A stretch of 41,558 nucleotides of DNA from Succinivibrionaceae bacterium (GCA_017480795.1 JAFURY010000096.1:1-41558), one strand, 5' to 3'. Shown: positions 8,827 through 17,986, counted from the stretch's first letter. Numbers and translations: made by a program. The notes: a model not told the origin generated them from the letters alone.

Positions 8827-8835
8827 TGATATAAT
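8827..8835 (+). promoter_or_regulatory. Extended -10 promoter of proQ with a long leader
   Basis: TGATATAAT matches an extended -10 element. No good -35 is spaced correctly. Transcription from about 8842 gives a 250-base untranslated leader, unusually long, containing three T-rich runs and one 38-codon frame (8910-9026) of doubtful reality. Confidence 0.55.
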
Positions 8836-9091
8836 CCAAATTTGACTGCTTGCGTGCGCATTGTTTTTGCCGATTTTTCCCCGACACAAAAAAGGATGGA
8901 AAGGCCGGCATGAATGACTGCGGACGTTTCGGACCGCCGACGGATGGAATAACAGCGATTTTTTTTGCCCAGACCCGTCATGTCGGACTCGTCTTGAACA
9001 AGGAGTCTCCCTTGCCGCGCTTGTGATATGCCGGATGCGGATTTTTTTGTTTTTTTGCTCTATTGAGTTAGGGCCAGGAGAGAAGAAGTTT

Positions 9092-10027
9092 ATGAGTGAA
9101 ATTGAAGAAAATCAGGAACAGCAGGTTCAGCAGGAACAGCAGGATCAGCAGGAACGGAAGGTTGCGAAGAAACCGGGTTTCGCCAGAAGAAAAAAGACCC
9201 CGAAGCCAGCTCCTGTCGTGCCAAGGAAGTACACTCCTAAAGAGGTTATCGATTTTCTCTGCGAGAAGTTTCCTAAATGTTTCTTCCCGTTCAATTCGGC
9301 CGATGTGAAGCCGTTCAAGATCGGCCTCCTTGACGACGTGGTGGCTCGTCTTGGAGACGAGATATCGCCGGATTCCAAGTTTTCCAAAACCGCCATCAGA
9401 CAGGGCATCAAGCTTTACGCCGCATCCATCGCGTACCTTGACGCCTGCAAGGAGGGCGCCGCCCGTATCGACGTCGACGGCAACGAGTGCGGCGAGACCA
9501 TCACTGCGGATCAGGCCAAGTATGCGGTTGACAAGAAAGAGACCGTGCTGAAAAAGATCGAAGAGCGCAAAAAGGAAAAAGAGGAAAAGGCTCAGCGCGA
9601 AAAGGAGGCTGCGGCCGCAGGCGAGGGCGAAGCTGGCCAGTATCGCAATCCTAATCAGAACCGCCGTCCGCGTCCCCAGGGCGACGGCTATCGCAGAAAA
9701 CCGGGCGGCCATGGCTACCAGGGCCAGAGAAACGGACAGAATCGCGGCTACGGTCCTAGAAACGGCGGCATGCAGGGCAGAAAGCCGTATACCAGACCGA
9801 TTGCCTACGACTACCTCAAGGTTGAGATCGGGGATCTGCAGGAAGGCAATTTCGTCAGCGTCAGAACCGGCGACGGACTGGTAAGAGGACATGTGGCCAA
9901 GATCGAAAAGGACGACGTTCAGGTAAGACTGAGAAACGGCAGCATTGTGCATACCGGCGTCGTGGCGGTGAGACTCATTGTGCCGAAACCTCAGTCCCGT
10001 CCGGAAGGCCAGTCCTCCGAAAGCTGA
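9092..10027 (+). CDS. proQ: RNA chaperone ProQ (FinO domain plus Tudor-like domain)
   Basis: ProQ is a global RNA-binding protein that stabilises small RNAs and mRNA 3' ends. From ATG 9092 the protein has 311 aa (E. coli 232). Residues 1-24 are a Gln/Glu-rich tract and 25-40 are basic. The FinO domain spans about 45-150 and contains I-R-Q-G-I-K-L-Y-A-A-S and R-I-D-V-D-G-N-x-C-G-E. A charged helix follows (150-175), then an unusually long Arg/Gly/Gln/Asn-rich linker (about 185-232). A C-terminal Tudor-like domain spans about 243-300. ATG 9092 has AGGAG at 9076-9080 and leads straight into the family. An upstream in-frame ATG at 9023 adds only hydrophobic residues. As in E. coli, prc lies downstream. 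Confidence 0.93.
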   Translation: MSEIEENQEQQVQQEQQDQQERKVAKKPGFARRKKTPKPAPVVPRKYTPKEVIDFLCEKFPKCFFPFNSADVKPFKIGLLDDVVARLGDEISPDSKFSKTAIRQGIKLYAASIAYLDACKEGAARIDVDGNECGETITADQAKYAVDKKETVLKKIEERKKEKEEKAQREKEAAAAGEGEAGQYRNPNQNRRPRPQGDGYRRKPGGHGYQGQRNGQNRGYGPRNGGMQGRKPYTRPIAYDYLKVEIGDLQEGNFVSVRTGDGLVRGHVAKIEKDDVQVRLRNGSIVHTGVVAVRLIVPKPQSRPEGQSSES

Positions 10028-10560
10028 GTTCTCTGTCGGCGCTGCCGTCATGAAGGCTCAGGCCGCCGCAGGCGTCGGCGAAGGCCGACGAAGGCCGGCG
10101 GCTCTGCCTGCAGCGATTGTTCGGCAGGCGGGAACGCTCCGGGAGAAAAGACGATTCGCGCGATGCGGGTCTCTCTTCCTGGAGGAAGAATCGCATGATT
10201 GTTCGCCTGCCCATTGCGGAAGAATATCCCCGCGCGCGATGTTCTGAGCAACCGCAGCGGGATCGAACCGGAAAAGGCGAGAATCCAAAAACGCCGGAAA
10301 CGAAAACGGCATCCCGATAAAGAAAAGGTCGAACGTCAGGGCAGCGCAAGACCTCCGTTGTTTTTGCTTTCGGGTATGCTTGCGCCCGTCGCGGCTGCGC
10401 CCCGCCTGCTGAGGCGCGATTCGGGGAGGCTTTCGGAGCCGTTTCGGCGGAATGCGCCGGCGGCTTTTCCGCCAGGCGGCCTAATTCCGCTGAACAGCAG
10501 GGATCCCCGTTGCGGATATTCATGTTACAAATCACTAAATGTCACGGACCAAGGTGAAAA
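10028..10560. other. proQ-prc intergenic region with a strong stem-loop
   Basis: About 530 bases with open frames on both strands that look like chance products of GC-rich DNA. The clearest element is a compound stem-loop at 10062-10102. Its outer GCCGCC/GGCGGC encloses a 7-bp CGTCGGC/GCCGACG stem with a GAAG loop, 35 bases after the proQ stop. It lacks a T tract. No clear promoter for prc was recognised. Confidence 0.5.
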
Positions 10561-12585
10561 ATGAACAGACTAAGTTCAATGGCGCTGGCGTGCATGCTGG
10601 CATCGGCATTTGCCGCGCCGGAGGCTCTCTGCGCGGAGAAGGCGAATATCACTCTCGGTGACATGCCGGTGCTTCACCAGGAGAAACACCACAAGGTGTC
10701 ATGCAAAAGAGTGTTTCGGGAGCTGACCGAGTCTCATTACCGTCAGGATCTCATCCTGGACGGCCAGTTCTACCGGAACTATTTCGTCGACTATCTCAAA
10801 TCCCTGGATTCCTACAAAATCGTGTTTCTTCAGCGGGACGTGGACAACTATCTCAAGGACGCCCGCATGCTGAAGAAGTCCGTTTCCGGCTGCGAGCTGG
10901 AACTGCCTTACCGGATTTACAACGATTACGAAAAACTCAAATACGAGCAGCTGACCGCGGCGATAGCCATGCTGAAGGAAAACCGGGTGGACGTCAGTTC
11001 CGACGACGAGTTTCAGTACGACCGGTCCGAGGAGCCGTGGCCTGCCACCGCCGCCGAGCGCGCTAAGCTGTGGGAAAAGGTGGTGAAGTACGATCTCATC
11101 AAGCTGATCCTCAGCGGCAAGAGCCGCGAGGAGGCCGCCAAGCGTCTGATCAAGCGCTATCGCTCCTCCCTGAACTTCCTCTCCCAGAGCAAGAGCGAGG
11201 ACGTGTTCAGCCTTTTTGAAAACACCCTGGCCCATTCCTACGATCCTCATTCCAGCTACATGTCGCCGATCGTTTCCGAGGAGTTTCTCAACGACATCAA
11301 TCTGTCCCTGGAGGGCATCGGCGCCACGCTGAACAGCGAGGACGACACTGTCACCATCGTGGATCTCATCCCGGGAGGACCGGCCGAAAAATCAGGTCAG
11401 CTCAAGCCAAAGGACAAGATCATCGGAGTGGGGCCGTCCGAGAAGAAGCTGACGGACATCGTGGGCATCAGGCTCGACGAGGCGGTGCGGCTCATCCGCG
11501 GTCCCAAAGGCTCCACGGTGTACCTGCAGGTGCAGCGGGGCGAGGGCGAGGCCTCAAGAATCTTCGTCATGTCTCTGGTTCGGGACAAGATCAAAATGGC
11601 CGACCGTTCCGCCTCCTCGGAGGTGATGGAGGTTGACGGGCGCAAGATCGGCATTCTCAAGGTTTCCAGCTTCTACCGAGGGCTTACCGACGACACCCGG
11701 AAGGAACTTGGCAAGCTCAAGAAGGACGGCATCGCCGCGCTGGTGATTGATCTCAGAGGCAACGGCGGCGGTCTGGTCACCGAGGCCACCACCTTCACCG
11801 GTCTGTTCATCAACAAGGGGCCGGTGGTGCAGGTGAGAGATCGGGGCGACGATCTCACCTCAGCCAAGGACGACGAGAGCGGACGCGAATTCAACGGGCC
11901 GATGGTGGTCATGATCGATCGTCTCAGCGCCTCGGCATCGGAAATTTTCGCCGCCGCCATGCAGGATTACGGCAGGGCAGTGGTGGTGGGAGGAAACTCC
12001 TTCGGCAAGGGCACGGTGCAGCAGGTCATACCGCTGGCCAAGTTCTACGACCTTTACAACAAGGACATGGGACAGCTTTCCTACACCATCGCCAAGTTCT
12101 ACCGGGTCAACGGAGGCAGCACCCAGCTCAGGGGGGTCGCTCCTGACATCGCCCTTCCTTCCGCCTACTCTTTCATGAAGTTCGGGGAGGAGGATATGGA
12201 CAATCCGCTGCCGTGGGATTCCATCGAGGCCGACAAGTACACCCGGGAGGGCGCGCTGAAGGTGCTGGTTCCGGAGCTTGCCGCGCTGCACGAGAAGAGA
12301 GTGAAGGATCAGCTGGATTTCCGGCTGCTCCTGGAGGAGGTGGACGAAGCCAGAAAGCTTCAGGACAAAAAGACGGTTTCCCTCAATCTCGATGTCCGCA
12401 TGGCCAAGAAGAAGGAGGACGAGGCCAGAGAGCTGAACCGCCTCAATCAGAAACTGGCGGAAATCGGTCAGCCCGCCATCGCCAAGGTGGCCGATCTGCC
12501 GGACGACGTGAAGCTGCCGGATCCGTGGAAGAACGAGGCGGCGGCCATTGCGGCGGATCTTGCCACCGCCACGGCAAGAAGATAG
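10561..12585 (+). CDS. prc: Tail-specific periplasmic protease Prc (C-terminal processing peptidase, S41)
   Basis: Prc degrades or trims periplasmic proteins recognised by nonpolar C-termini and in E. coli processes FtsI and regulates murein hydrolases. The protein (674 aa; E. coli 682) has a Sec signal peptide (about 1-24). The N-terminal Prc domain follows, then a PDZ domain near 245-330 (L-E-G-I-G-A and I-P-G-G-P-A-E-K-S-G). The S41 core has the Ser-Lys dyad: S458 in S-A-S-A-S-E and K483 in S-F-G-K-G-T-V-Q-Q. The 25-residue spacing equals that of E. coli S430/K455. The start is ATG 10561 with AAGGTG upstream. ProQ-Prc order is conserved with enterobacteria, but here a 533-base gap separates them. 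Confidence 0.96.
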   Translation: MNRLSSMALACMLASAFAAPEALCAEKANITLGDMPVLHQEKHHKVSCKRVFRELTESHYRQDLILDGQFYRNYFVDYLKSLDSYKIVFLQRDVDNYLKDARMLKKSVSGCELELPYRIYNDYEKLKYEQLTAAIAMLKENRVDVSSDDEFQYDRSEEPWPATAAERAKLWEKVVKYDLIKLILSGKSREEAAKRLIKRYRSSLNFLSQSKSEDVFSLFENTLAHSYDPHSSYMSPIVSEEFLNDINLSLEGIGATLNSEDDTVTIVDLIPGGPAEKSGQLKPKDKIIGVGPSEKKLTDIVGIRLDEAVRLIRGPKGSTVYLQVQRGEGEASRIFVMSLVRDKIKMADRSASSEVMEVDGRKIGILKVSSFYRGLTDDTRKELGKLKKDGIAALVIDLRGNGGGLVTEATTFTGLFINKGPVVQVRDRGDDLTSAKDDESGREFNGPMVVMIDRLSASASEIFAAAMQDYGRAVVVGGNSFGKGTVQQVIPLAKFYDLYNKDMGQLSYTIAKFYRVNGGSTQLRGVAPDIALPSAYSFMKFGEEDMDNPLPWDSIEADKYTREGALKVLVPELAALHEKRVKDQLDFRLLLEEVDEARKLQDKKTVSLNLDVRMAKKKEDEARELNRLNQKLAEIGQPAIAKVADLPDDVKLPDPWKNEAAAIAADLATATARR

Positions 12586-12607
12586 CCGGATCGGAAAAAA
12601 TGCGATG

Positions 12608-12636
12608 GGCAGATGCCGGCGGTGTCTGCCTTTTTT
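12608..12636 (+). terminator. Rho-independent terminator of prc
   Basis: A stem GGCAGA/TCTGCC (12608-12613 with 12625-12630) is followed directly by six T residues, 22 bases after the prc stop. Confidence 0.8.
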
Positions 12637-12704
12637 GATTGTATGGACTTCTGCCGCGCGCGAACCGGGACCCTGCGGACGGATTTGAAAAAGGATTTTG
12701 TGGA

Positions 12705-15329
12705 ATGAGCTCGTCAAAACAGGAAAAGAGAAGACTTGACTACCGCCAGCCGGATTTTTCCATAACGGAGGTGGAGCTGCTGTTTCAGCTGGAGCCGGAA
12801 AACACGAAAGTGGTGGCCAGAATGAAAATCAGGCGCGCGGGCGCCGCGGGCGGTCCGCTGGTTCTCGACGGAGAAAAGCTGAAACTTGTTTCGGTGGAGG
12901 TTGACGGCAAGCCGTGGCCTTACGTTCAGGACGAGCGGAGTCTCAGACTTGAAAACGTGCCCGACGGGTTCGAACTGAAAATAGAGAACTTCATCGATCC
13001 TGCCGCCAACACGGAATTCGAAGGTCTCTACATGTCCGAAGGCGCCTTCTGCACCCAGTGCGAGGCCGAGGGCTTCCGCAAAATAACCTATTATCTGGAT
13101 CGGCCGGACGTGTCGGCGAAATTCACCACCAGAATCGAGGCGGACAAAAAACTCTATCCTCATCTGCTGTCCAACGGCAACCGGATCGATGCCGGGGATC
13201 TTCCTGGCGGACGGCACTACGTGGTGCGTCAGGATCCTTATTCCAAGCCAAGCTACCTGTTCGCGCTGGTGGCCGGAAACTTTGACGTCCTGGAGGATTG
13301 CTACGTCACCGCATCCGGACGGCAGGTGGAGATCCAGCTTTTCGTTCAGCCCGGAGCCGGATGCCGGGGTCGGCACGCGCTCAGGTCCATCAAGCATGCC
13401 ATGGCCTGGGACGAGAAGCGCTTCGGTCTTGAATACGATCTCGATCTGTTCCAGGTGGTGGCGGTGGATTTCTTCAACATGGGCGCCATGGAGAACAAGG
13501 GGCTGAACATTTTCAATTCCAAATTTGTGCTGGCGGATGACAAAACCGGCACCGACGAGGATTTTCACGCCATCGAGAACGTTATCGGCCATGAGTATTT
13601 TCACAACTGGACCGGAGATCGGGTAACCTGCCGGGACTGGTTTCAGCTGAGTCTCAAGGAGGGGCTGACGGTATTTAGGGATCAGGAGTTCTCCTCCGAT
13701 CTTCACAGCCGTGCGGTGGAGCGCATCGACGAGGCCGAGTTCATCCGGACGGTGCAGTTCGCCGAGGATGCGGGTCCCATGAGTCATCCCATCCGTCCCG
13801 ATCGCGTCATCGAGCAGAACAATTTCTACACCGTGACGGTATATGAAAAGGGGGCGGAGGTTATCCGCATGCTTCATACCATCATCGGCGAGGAGAATTT
13901 CCAGAAGGGAATGAAGCTGTACATTTCCCGTCATGACGGAACCTGCGCCACCTGCGAGGATTTCGTGCGGGCCATGGAGGATGCTTCCGGCTTCGACCTG
14001 AAGCAGTTCCGTCACTGGTACGAGTGCGACGGCACTCCTGAGGTGAGCGTCAGCCAGAACTACGACGAGACGAAAAAGCGCTTTGCGGTGAGGTTCGCCC
14101 AACGTCACCGGAGCACGGCGTATGCCGATCGCAGCTCCTATCCGCCGATGGTGATCCCGCTGAAGCTGGAGGTTATCGATTCCGCGTCTCTTGAAAAACT
14201 TGCGCCTCAGGACGGGCGGATTTCGGAAGCCGGCGTGCTGCTTCTTGACGAGGCTGAAACCGAGATCGTTTACGAAAACGTTTCATCCCGCCCGGTGATC
14301 TGCTGTCTCAGCGATTTTTCCGCGCCGGTGGATCTGAAGATCTCCTACAGCGACGAGGATCTCAAGACGGTGATAGCCGGCAGCGGCAACGATTTCAACC
14401 GGTACGACGCCATGTGGGCCTTCTACACCAGATATTTCCAGGCCGCCATTGCCGGCAGAGAGCAGGAGGCCAGTTCGGCGGCGCAGATCCTTTCAGGACT
14501 TTTTGAAACCCTCGTTTCCTCCGGCCGGTACGACGGTCTGTATCTGGCCAGACTGCTGGCCGCGCCATCCACCTCCCAGATCCTCAGAATGTTCCATCGC
14601 TACGAGGTGGAGGCCGCCCACGAGGCCAGAGAGAAGCTCAGGCATCATCTGGCATCCGCTCTTGACGGGCTGTGGATGGATATGTACCGTCGCCATGATT
14701 CCCGCGAGGCCTACGTATGGGATCATGAGCGATCCTGCGGCCGCAGGCTGAAGCATCTTGCCATGAGCTACCTGGCGCTGGGTCGCGGAAACGCTTTCGG
14801 CGAAGAGATCGCGGGACAGTACCAGCGCGCCGACAACATGACCGATCAGCTGGCGGCGTTTTCCATCGCGGTTCACGCCGGACTTGACATAGGAGAGGAT
14901 CTTGCCCGGCGCTTCAGGCAGCAGTGGCAGGGCAACGGTCTGATCATGGACAAATGGTTCAGAACCCTGGCCACCGTGGCATCGGACAGAACTCTGGATC
15001 GGGTAAAGGAGCTGATGAAGGATCCGGACTTCACCATGAGCAATCCGAACCGGGTTAGATCGCTGATTGGAGCCTTCGCCGCCGGCAATCCTTACGGTTT
15101 CCATATTAGGGGATGCCAGTCCTACGATTTTCTGACGGAAATTCTGACGGATCTCAACACCCGCAATCCGCAGACCGCGGCAAGACTTATTGACGTGTAT
15201 CTTGATTACGACCGGTATCCCGAGGCCAGGAGCCTGGAGATCCGTCGGCAGCTGGAGAAGCTTTCAGGGCTTGACCATCTGGCGTCCGATCTGTACGAGA
15301 AGATCAAAAGGGCTCTGAAGCAGATCTGA
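12705..15329 (+). CDS. pepN: Aminopeptidase N (M1 zinc metallopeptidase)
   Basis: PepN is the main cytoplasmic broad-specificity aminopeptidase finishing protein turnover. The protein has 874 aa (E. coli 870). It carries the exopeptidase motif G-A-M-E-N at 260-264 and the zinc site H-E-Y-F-H at 296-300, with the third ligand E319 in L-K-E-G-L-T. All lie within one residue of the E. coli positions. ATG 12705 was chosen because AAGGA lies at 12691-12695 and homology starts directly; an in-frame ATG at 12639 would add 22 unrelated residues. The stop is followed closely by a DUF2835 gene and pyrD, so the three are probably cotranscribed. Confidence 0.96.
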   Translation: MSSSKQEKRRLDYRQPDFSITEVELLFQLEPENTKVVARMKIRRAGAAGGPLVLDGEKLKLVSVEVDGKPWPYVQDERSLRLENVPDGFELKIENFIDPAANTEFEGLYMSEGAFCTQCEAEGFRKITYYLDRPDVSAKFTTRIEADKKLYPHLLSNGNRIDAGDLPGGRHYVVRQDPYSKPSYLFALVAGNFDVLEDCYVTASGRQVEIQLFVQPGAGCRGRHALRSIKHAMAWDEKRFGLEYDLDLFQVVAVDFFNMGAMENKGLNIFNSKFVLADDKTGTDEDFHAIENVIGHEYFHNWTGDRVTCRDWFQLSLKEGLTVFRDQEFSSDLHSRAVERIDEAEFIRTVQFAEDAGPMSHPIRPDRVIEQNNFYTVTVYEKGAEVIRMLHTIIGEENFQKGMKLYISRHDGTCATCEDFVRAMEDASGFDLKQFRHWYECDGTPEVSVSQNYDETKKRFAVRFAQRHRSTAYADRSSYPPMVIPLKLEVIDSASLEKLAPQDGRISEAGVLLLDEAETEIVYENVSSRPVICCLSDFSAPVDLKISYSDEDLKTVIAGSGNDFNRYDAMWAFYTRYFQAAIAGREQEASSAAQILSGLFETLVSSGRYDGLYLARLLAAPSTSQILRMFHRYEVEAAHEAREKLRHHLASALDGLWMDMYRRHDSREAYVWDHERSCGRRLKHLAMSYLALGRGNAFGEEIAGQYQRADNMTDQLAAFSIAVHAGLDIGEDLARRFRQQWQGNGLIMDKWFRTLATVASDRTLDRVKELMKDPDFTMSNPNRVRSLIGAFAAGNPYGFHIRGCQSYDFLTEILTDLNTRNPQTAARLIDVYLDYDRYPEARSLEIRRQLEKLSGLDHLASDLYEKIKRALKQI

Positions 15330-15376
15330 TGACGGCAGGGCGGACGGAAGACTGGCGGACAGGAGCAGGAGACGAT

Positions 15377-15604
15377 ATGAGCAGAACTTTTACCTTTTCG
15401 GTGCAGATGTCTTCCGAGGAGGTTCGCAACATCATGTACAATTCGCCGATCAAAAGGCTGTCGCTCATGACCTTCGAGGGGCTGAGACTGGAGCTTCCCA
15501 TCAGTCATTTTCAGAAGTTTGTGGGTTATAATGGAATACAGGGCGTGTTCAGACTGGTGCTGAACGACGATAACAGCTTCGTGTCCCTGGAGCGCATCAG
15601 GTAG
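15377..15604 (+). CDS. Small DUF2835 family protein
   Basis: A 75-residue protein resembling DUF2835, a family of small uncharacterised proteins found in gammaproteobacteria next to pepN or pyrD. It is soluble with no signal peptide. The pattern is alternating beta-like segments, with a central L-E-L-P-x-x-H-F-x-x-F sequence followed by G-I-x-G-x-F-R-L. ATG 15377 is preceded by AGGAG at 15367-15371. It sits 47 bases after pepN, and its stop codon overlaps the ribosome site of pyrD (TAGGGGAG), so it is probably translationally coupled to pyrD. The function is unknown. Confidence 0.8.
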   Translation: MSRTFTFSVQMSSEEVRNIMYNSPIKRLSLMTFEGLRLELPISHFQKFVGYNGIQGVFRLVLNDDNSFVSLERIR

Positions 15605-15616
15605 GGGAGTGGCCGT

Positions 15617-16639
15617 ATGTTTTATCACTTTTACGAATCTATGATCAGACCGGTGATCTTCAAGTTCGATCCTGAATTTGTTCATGAGATGACGATGAGC
15701 ATGCTGCATCACGTAGGCAGATCGCCGCTCGGCTTTCTTCTGAAGCAGAGCGTTCCGGAGCGCCCGGTTGAGGTGATGGGACTTCGGTTCAAGAATCCGG
15801 TGGGGCTTGCCGCAGGTCTGGACAAGAATGCGGTGGCCATCGACGGTCTGGGAAAAATCGGCTTCGGTTTTATCGAGGTGGGCACGGTGACTCCTATGCC
15901 TCAGCCTGGCAATCCGAAGAAAAGACTGTTCAGAGTGGTGCCGGCCGGAGGCATCATCAATCGCATGGGATTCAACAACGACGGCGTGGATGCGCTGCTT
16001 CGCAACGTGGAAATGAGCCGGTACGACGGCATCATCGGCATCAACATCGGCAAGAACAAGCTGACTCCGCTGGAAAAGAGTCTGGACGACTATCTGATCT
16101 GCATGGACAAGGTGTACCGTTATGCTGATTACATTACCGTGAACATCTCGTCTCCCAACACTCCGAATCTGAGAAAGCTGCAGTTTGGCGAACAGTTTGA
16201 CGAACTGCTGGCGGCGCTTAAGTCCAAGCAGGCCGATCTGAAGGATCTTCATGGGAAGTATGTCCCTCTTGCCGTGAAAATCGCGCCGGATCTTAGCGAC
16301 GAGGAACTGGCGTCGGTGGCCTCCACGCTGCTGAAGCATCGCCTTGATGCGGTTATCGCCACCAACACCACCATTACCAGGGAGGCGGTGTTCGACATGC
16401 CCCATGCCTACGAGCAGGGAGGACTAAGCGGGCGTCCGCTGCTTCCAAAGAGTACGGAAATAATCCGCAAGCTGCATCATCTGCTCAAGGACGAGATCCC
16501 AATCATCGGAGTTGGGGGAATCGATTCCGTAAGCTCGGCCCGTGAAAAACTTGAGGCTGGAGCGAAGCTGGTGCAGATCTACACCGGTTTCATTTATCGC
16601 GGACCGGCGCTGGTGAAGGAGCTGGTGGAGAATCTTTAG
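15617..16639 (+). CDS. pyrD: Dihydroorotate dehydrogenase (quinone), class 2
   Basis: PyrD oxidises dihydroorotate to orotate in pyrimidine synthesis, passing electrons to the membrane quinone pool. The protein (340 aa; E. coli 336) has the amphipathic N-terminal helix typical of class 2. It carries the FMN-site motifs G-L-A-A-G-L-D-K-N and G-x-V-T-P-x-P-Q-P-G-N-P, R-M-G-F-N-N, the catalytic-Ser motif N-I-S-S-P-N-T (176-182), and I-G-V-G-G-I-D-S near the end. The start is ATG 15617 with AGGGGAG at 15603-15609. It is the last gene of a pepN-DUF2835-pyrD unit. zapC follows, the same neighbour as in E. coli. Quinone dependence implies an electron acceptor such as menaquinone/fumarate if the host is anaerobic (inference). 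Confidence 0.96.
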   Translation: MFYHFYESMIRPVIFKFDPEFVHEMTMSMLHHVGRSPLGFLLKQSVPERPVEVMGLRFKNPVGLAAGLDKNAVAIDGLGKIGFGFIEVGTVTPMPQPGNPKKRLFRVVPAGGIINRMGFNNDGVDALLRNVEMSRYDGIIGINIGKNKLTPLEKSLDDYLICMDKVYRYADYITVNISSPNTPNLRKLQFGEQFDELLAALKSKQADLKDLHGKYVPLAVKIAPDLSDEELASVASTLLKHRLDAVIATNTTITREAVFDMPHAYEQGGLSGRPLLPKSTEIIRKLHHLLKDEIPIIGVGGIDSVSSAREKLEAGAKLVQIYTGFIYRGPALVKELVENL

Positions 16640-17300
16640 ATCTGAGCTGCCGGGGGATCATTGGCGTTTTACTGTCGGAAAACCGGCGGCTGATTTTGCG
16701 CGATACGCTGATCTGGCTACGATACGTCAGGTTAGGTTCAGTCAGGTTAGCAGAGCGGTGTAGGCAGTGTAGATCTGATCTCTCTGATGCTGCCGATAGC
16801 GGGGGCGCCATATTACCCCGGACAACCACCGATTTAGGTTTTACTTTGGGCTTTCCGCGACTGTCTCGCAGATCTCGGCTCGGGTGTGGAGACCGATATG
16901 GCAAGATCTGATCTGCTCCAGATGCGATCCGGCATCCCAAAGCAACCGCTCTAATTTTATTCTGCGATGTCCCGATGTCTGATGCAAAAGTCCCTTCTTT
17001 TTCAGATCTGTACACGGATCTGCTGTTCAAAATATCCTCGATCCTTCCTTACTGCTTTCCAATGGGCTAATTAATCGCCTTTTCAAATATTAATCAGAGT
17101 CTGATTAATATTAAAATATGTCAGATCTGAATTCGGCGCAGAAATCGGCGGATCCCTACCCGCAGACGCTTTGCATGTCCCGGTTGGTCACGCAGATCAG
17201 CGATCTGTGCTCGCCTATGATCTGTACAAAACTTAGGCGTTTGCTGCGAAAAAAATTTTTGCAGATCTGAATTCTCCGTTTTTTTATTTCAGATCTGAAA
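16639..17300. repeat. GATC-dense non-coding region with CAGATCTG palindromes
   Basis: No gene is recognised here. GATC starts at 16639, 16656, 16710, 16772, 16777, 16871, 16905, 16910, 16926, 17005, 17017, 17040, 17124, 17151, 17195, 17202, 17219, 17264 and 17292: 19 sites in about 660 bases, where 2 or 3 are expected by chance. Four are inside the perfect palindrome CAGATCTG (17003, 17122, 17262, 17290). The last widens to a 14-bp palindrome TTTCAGATCTGAAA at 17287-17300. CAGATCTGAATTC occurs twice (17122 and 17262). No DnaA boxes of the TTATNCACA type were seen, so it is not an obvious replication origin. A Dam/SeqA-related or operator function is possible. Confidence 0.6.
17086..17112. repeat. 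27-bp near-perfect palindrome
   Basis: Two perfect 13-base arms (AATATTAATCAGA and its complement) flank a single central G. Being AT-rich and without a T tail, it looks more like a protein operator or cruciform than a terminator. The half-sequence CTGATTAAT recurs at 18259 and 18287, beyond zapC. Confidence 0.6.
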
Positions 17301-17361
17301 TTTATTGTGACAGGGGCAATAATTTATTTTTCAGAAAATTAATTACTTGAAGAATTTTTTT

Positions 17362-17367
17362 TATAAT
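17362..17367 (+). promoter_or_regulatory. -10 element (TATAAT) of zapC
   Basis: A perfect TATAAT lies 30 bases before the zapC start. The -35 region is AT-rich and degenerate. The CAGATCTG palindromes at 17262 and 17290 lie 60-100 bases upstream, where a regulator could act. Confidence 0.5.
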
Positions 17368-17396
17368 CGCATCAGATTTTGATTGGGAATAACGAT

Positions 17397-17963
17397 ATGC
17401 ACATTGAACCGAATCCAGCCTGGTACTGGAGCTATTCAGAGGAGCGTAGGCGTATTCTCATTCATCTGGTTGTGGGAGATCAGAATCTGGCTTTCATGAC
17501 CGCCTATGGTCTGAACGATCTGTTCAGCAGCGATGTCACTTCCATGCCGCATACGGCGTTTACGGTTGATGATTCCAGTTTCTATTTCTATGTGATTCAG
17601 GCCATCGGCGATTTGCCTTATACTCCTATGGAGAAGGTTCAGCTTGCATTGAATGCCGTCACGGTAAAGCGTTTTTATCATAAAGGTCTTAAAAGTGTCG
17701 ATAATCTGATGAAATTTGACCTTTTAAAGAGAATGCCTCAGCTGTGCGAAGTCTTTTCCGTGAAGGATATCAACGGGTCCGAGCCTGGAGATGTCATCGT
17801 GATTAATCCGTATGAGAAGACTTCGGTTTGTCTTGTGCTCGCCACCGGTCTGAACTCCTGCGGAGATTCCTACAACTTTCTTGACGTTGCCGTTGTCAAC
17901 AACGAGAACTTCATTCCTCTTTACAAAATGAATCTGCTGCTCCAAGAGCAGGTCGGTTTGTGA
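17397..17963 (+). CDS. zapC: Cell division protein ZapC
   Basis: ZapC binds FtsZ in the cytoplasm and promotes bundling of Z-ring protofilaments. The protein (188 aa; E. coli 180) begins M-H-I-E-P-N-P-A-W-Y-W-S-Y, matching the E. coli start pattern (M-R-I-K-P-x-x-x-W-R-W). It keeps the central F-T-V-D-D-S-S-F-Y-F and L-A-L-N-A-V segments of the family. ATG 17397 is chosen on that alignment; an upstream TTG at 17379 would add six residues. The ribosome site is weak (GGGA at 17384-17387). The pyrD-zapC order is conserved with E. coli, supporting the call, though overall similarity is modest. It has its own -10 element and terminator. Confidence 0.85.
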   Translation: MHIEPNPAWYWSYSEERRRILIHLVVGDQNLAFMTAYGLNDLFSSDVTSMPHTAFTVDDSSFYFYVIQAIGDLPYTPMEKVQLALNAVTVKRFYHKGLKSVDNLMKFDLLKRMPQLCEVFSVKDINGSEPGDVIVINPYEKTSVCLVLATGLNSCGDSYNFLDVAVVNNENFIPLYKMNLLLQEQVGL

Positions 17964-17986
17964 TTTGAAATTTTCTTGGTCTTGAG

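Noticed and set aside
8910..9026. 38-codon frame in the proQ leader
   Set aside because: It has a passable ribosome site (GGAAAGG), but the peptide composition looks random and it resembles nothing known. It may simply be leader sequence.
9975..10535. 186-codon minus-strand frame overlapping the proQ 3' end
   Set aside because: Arg/Ser/Pro-rich product typical of a chance frame in GC-rich DNA. It overlaps proQ and lacks a ribosome site.
16639..17300. Chromosomal replication origin
   Set aside because: GATC density is origin-like, but no DnaA boxes (TTATNCACA type) were found and the neighbours are pyrD and zapC rather than typical origin genes.
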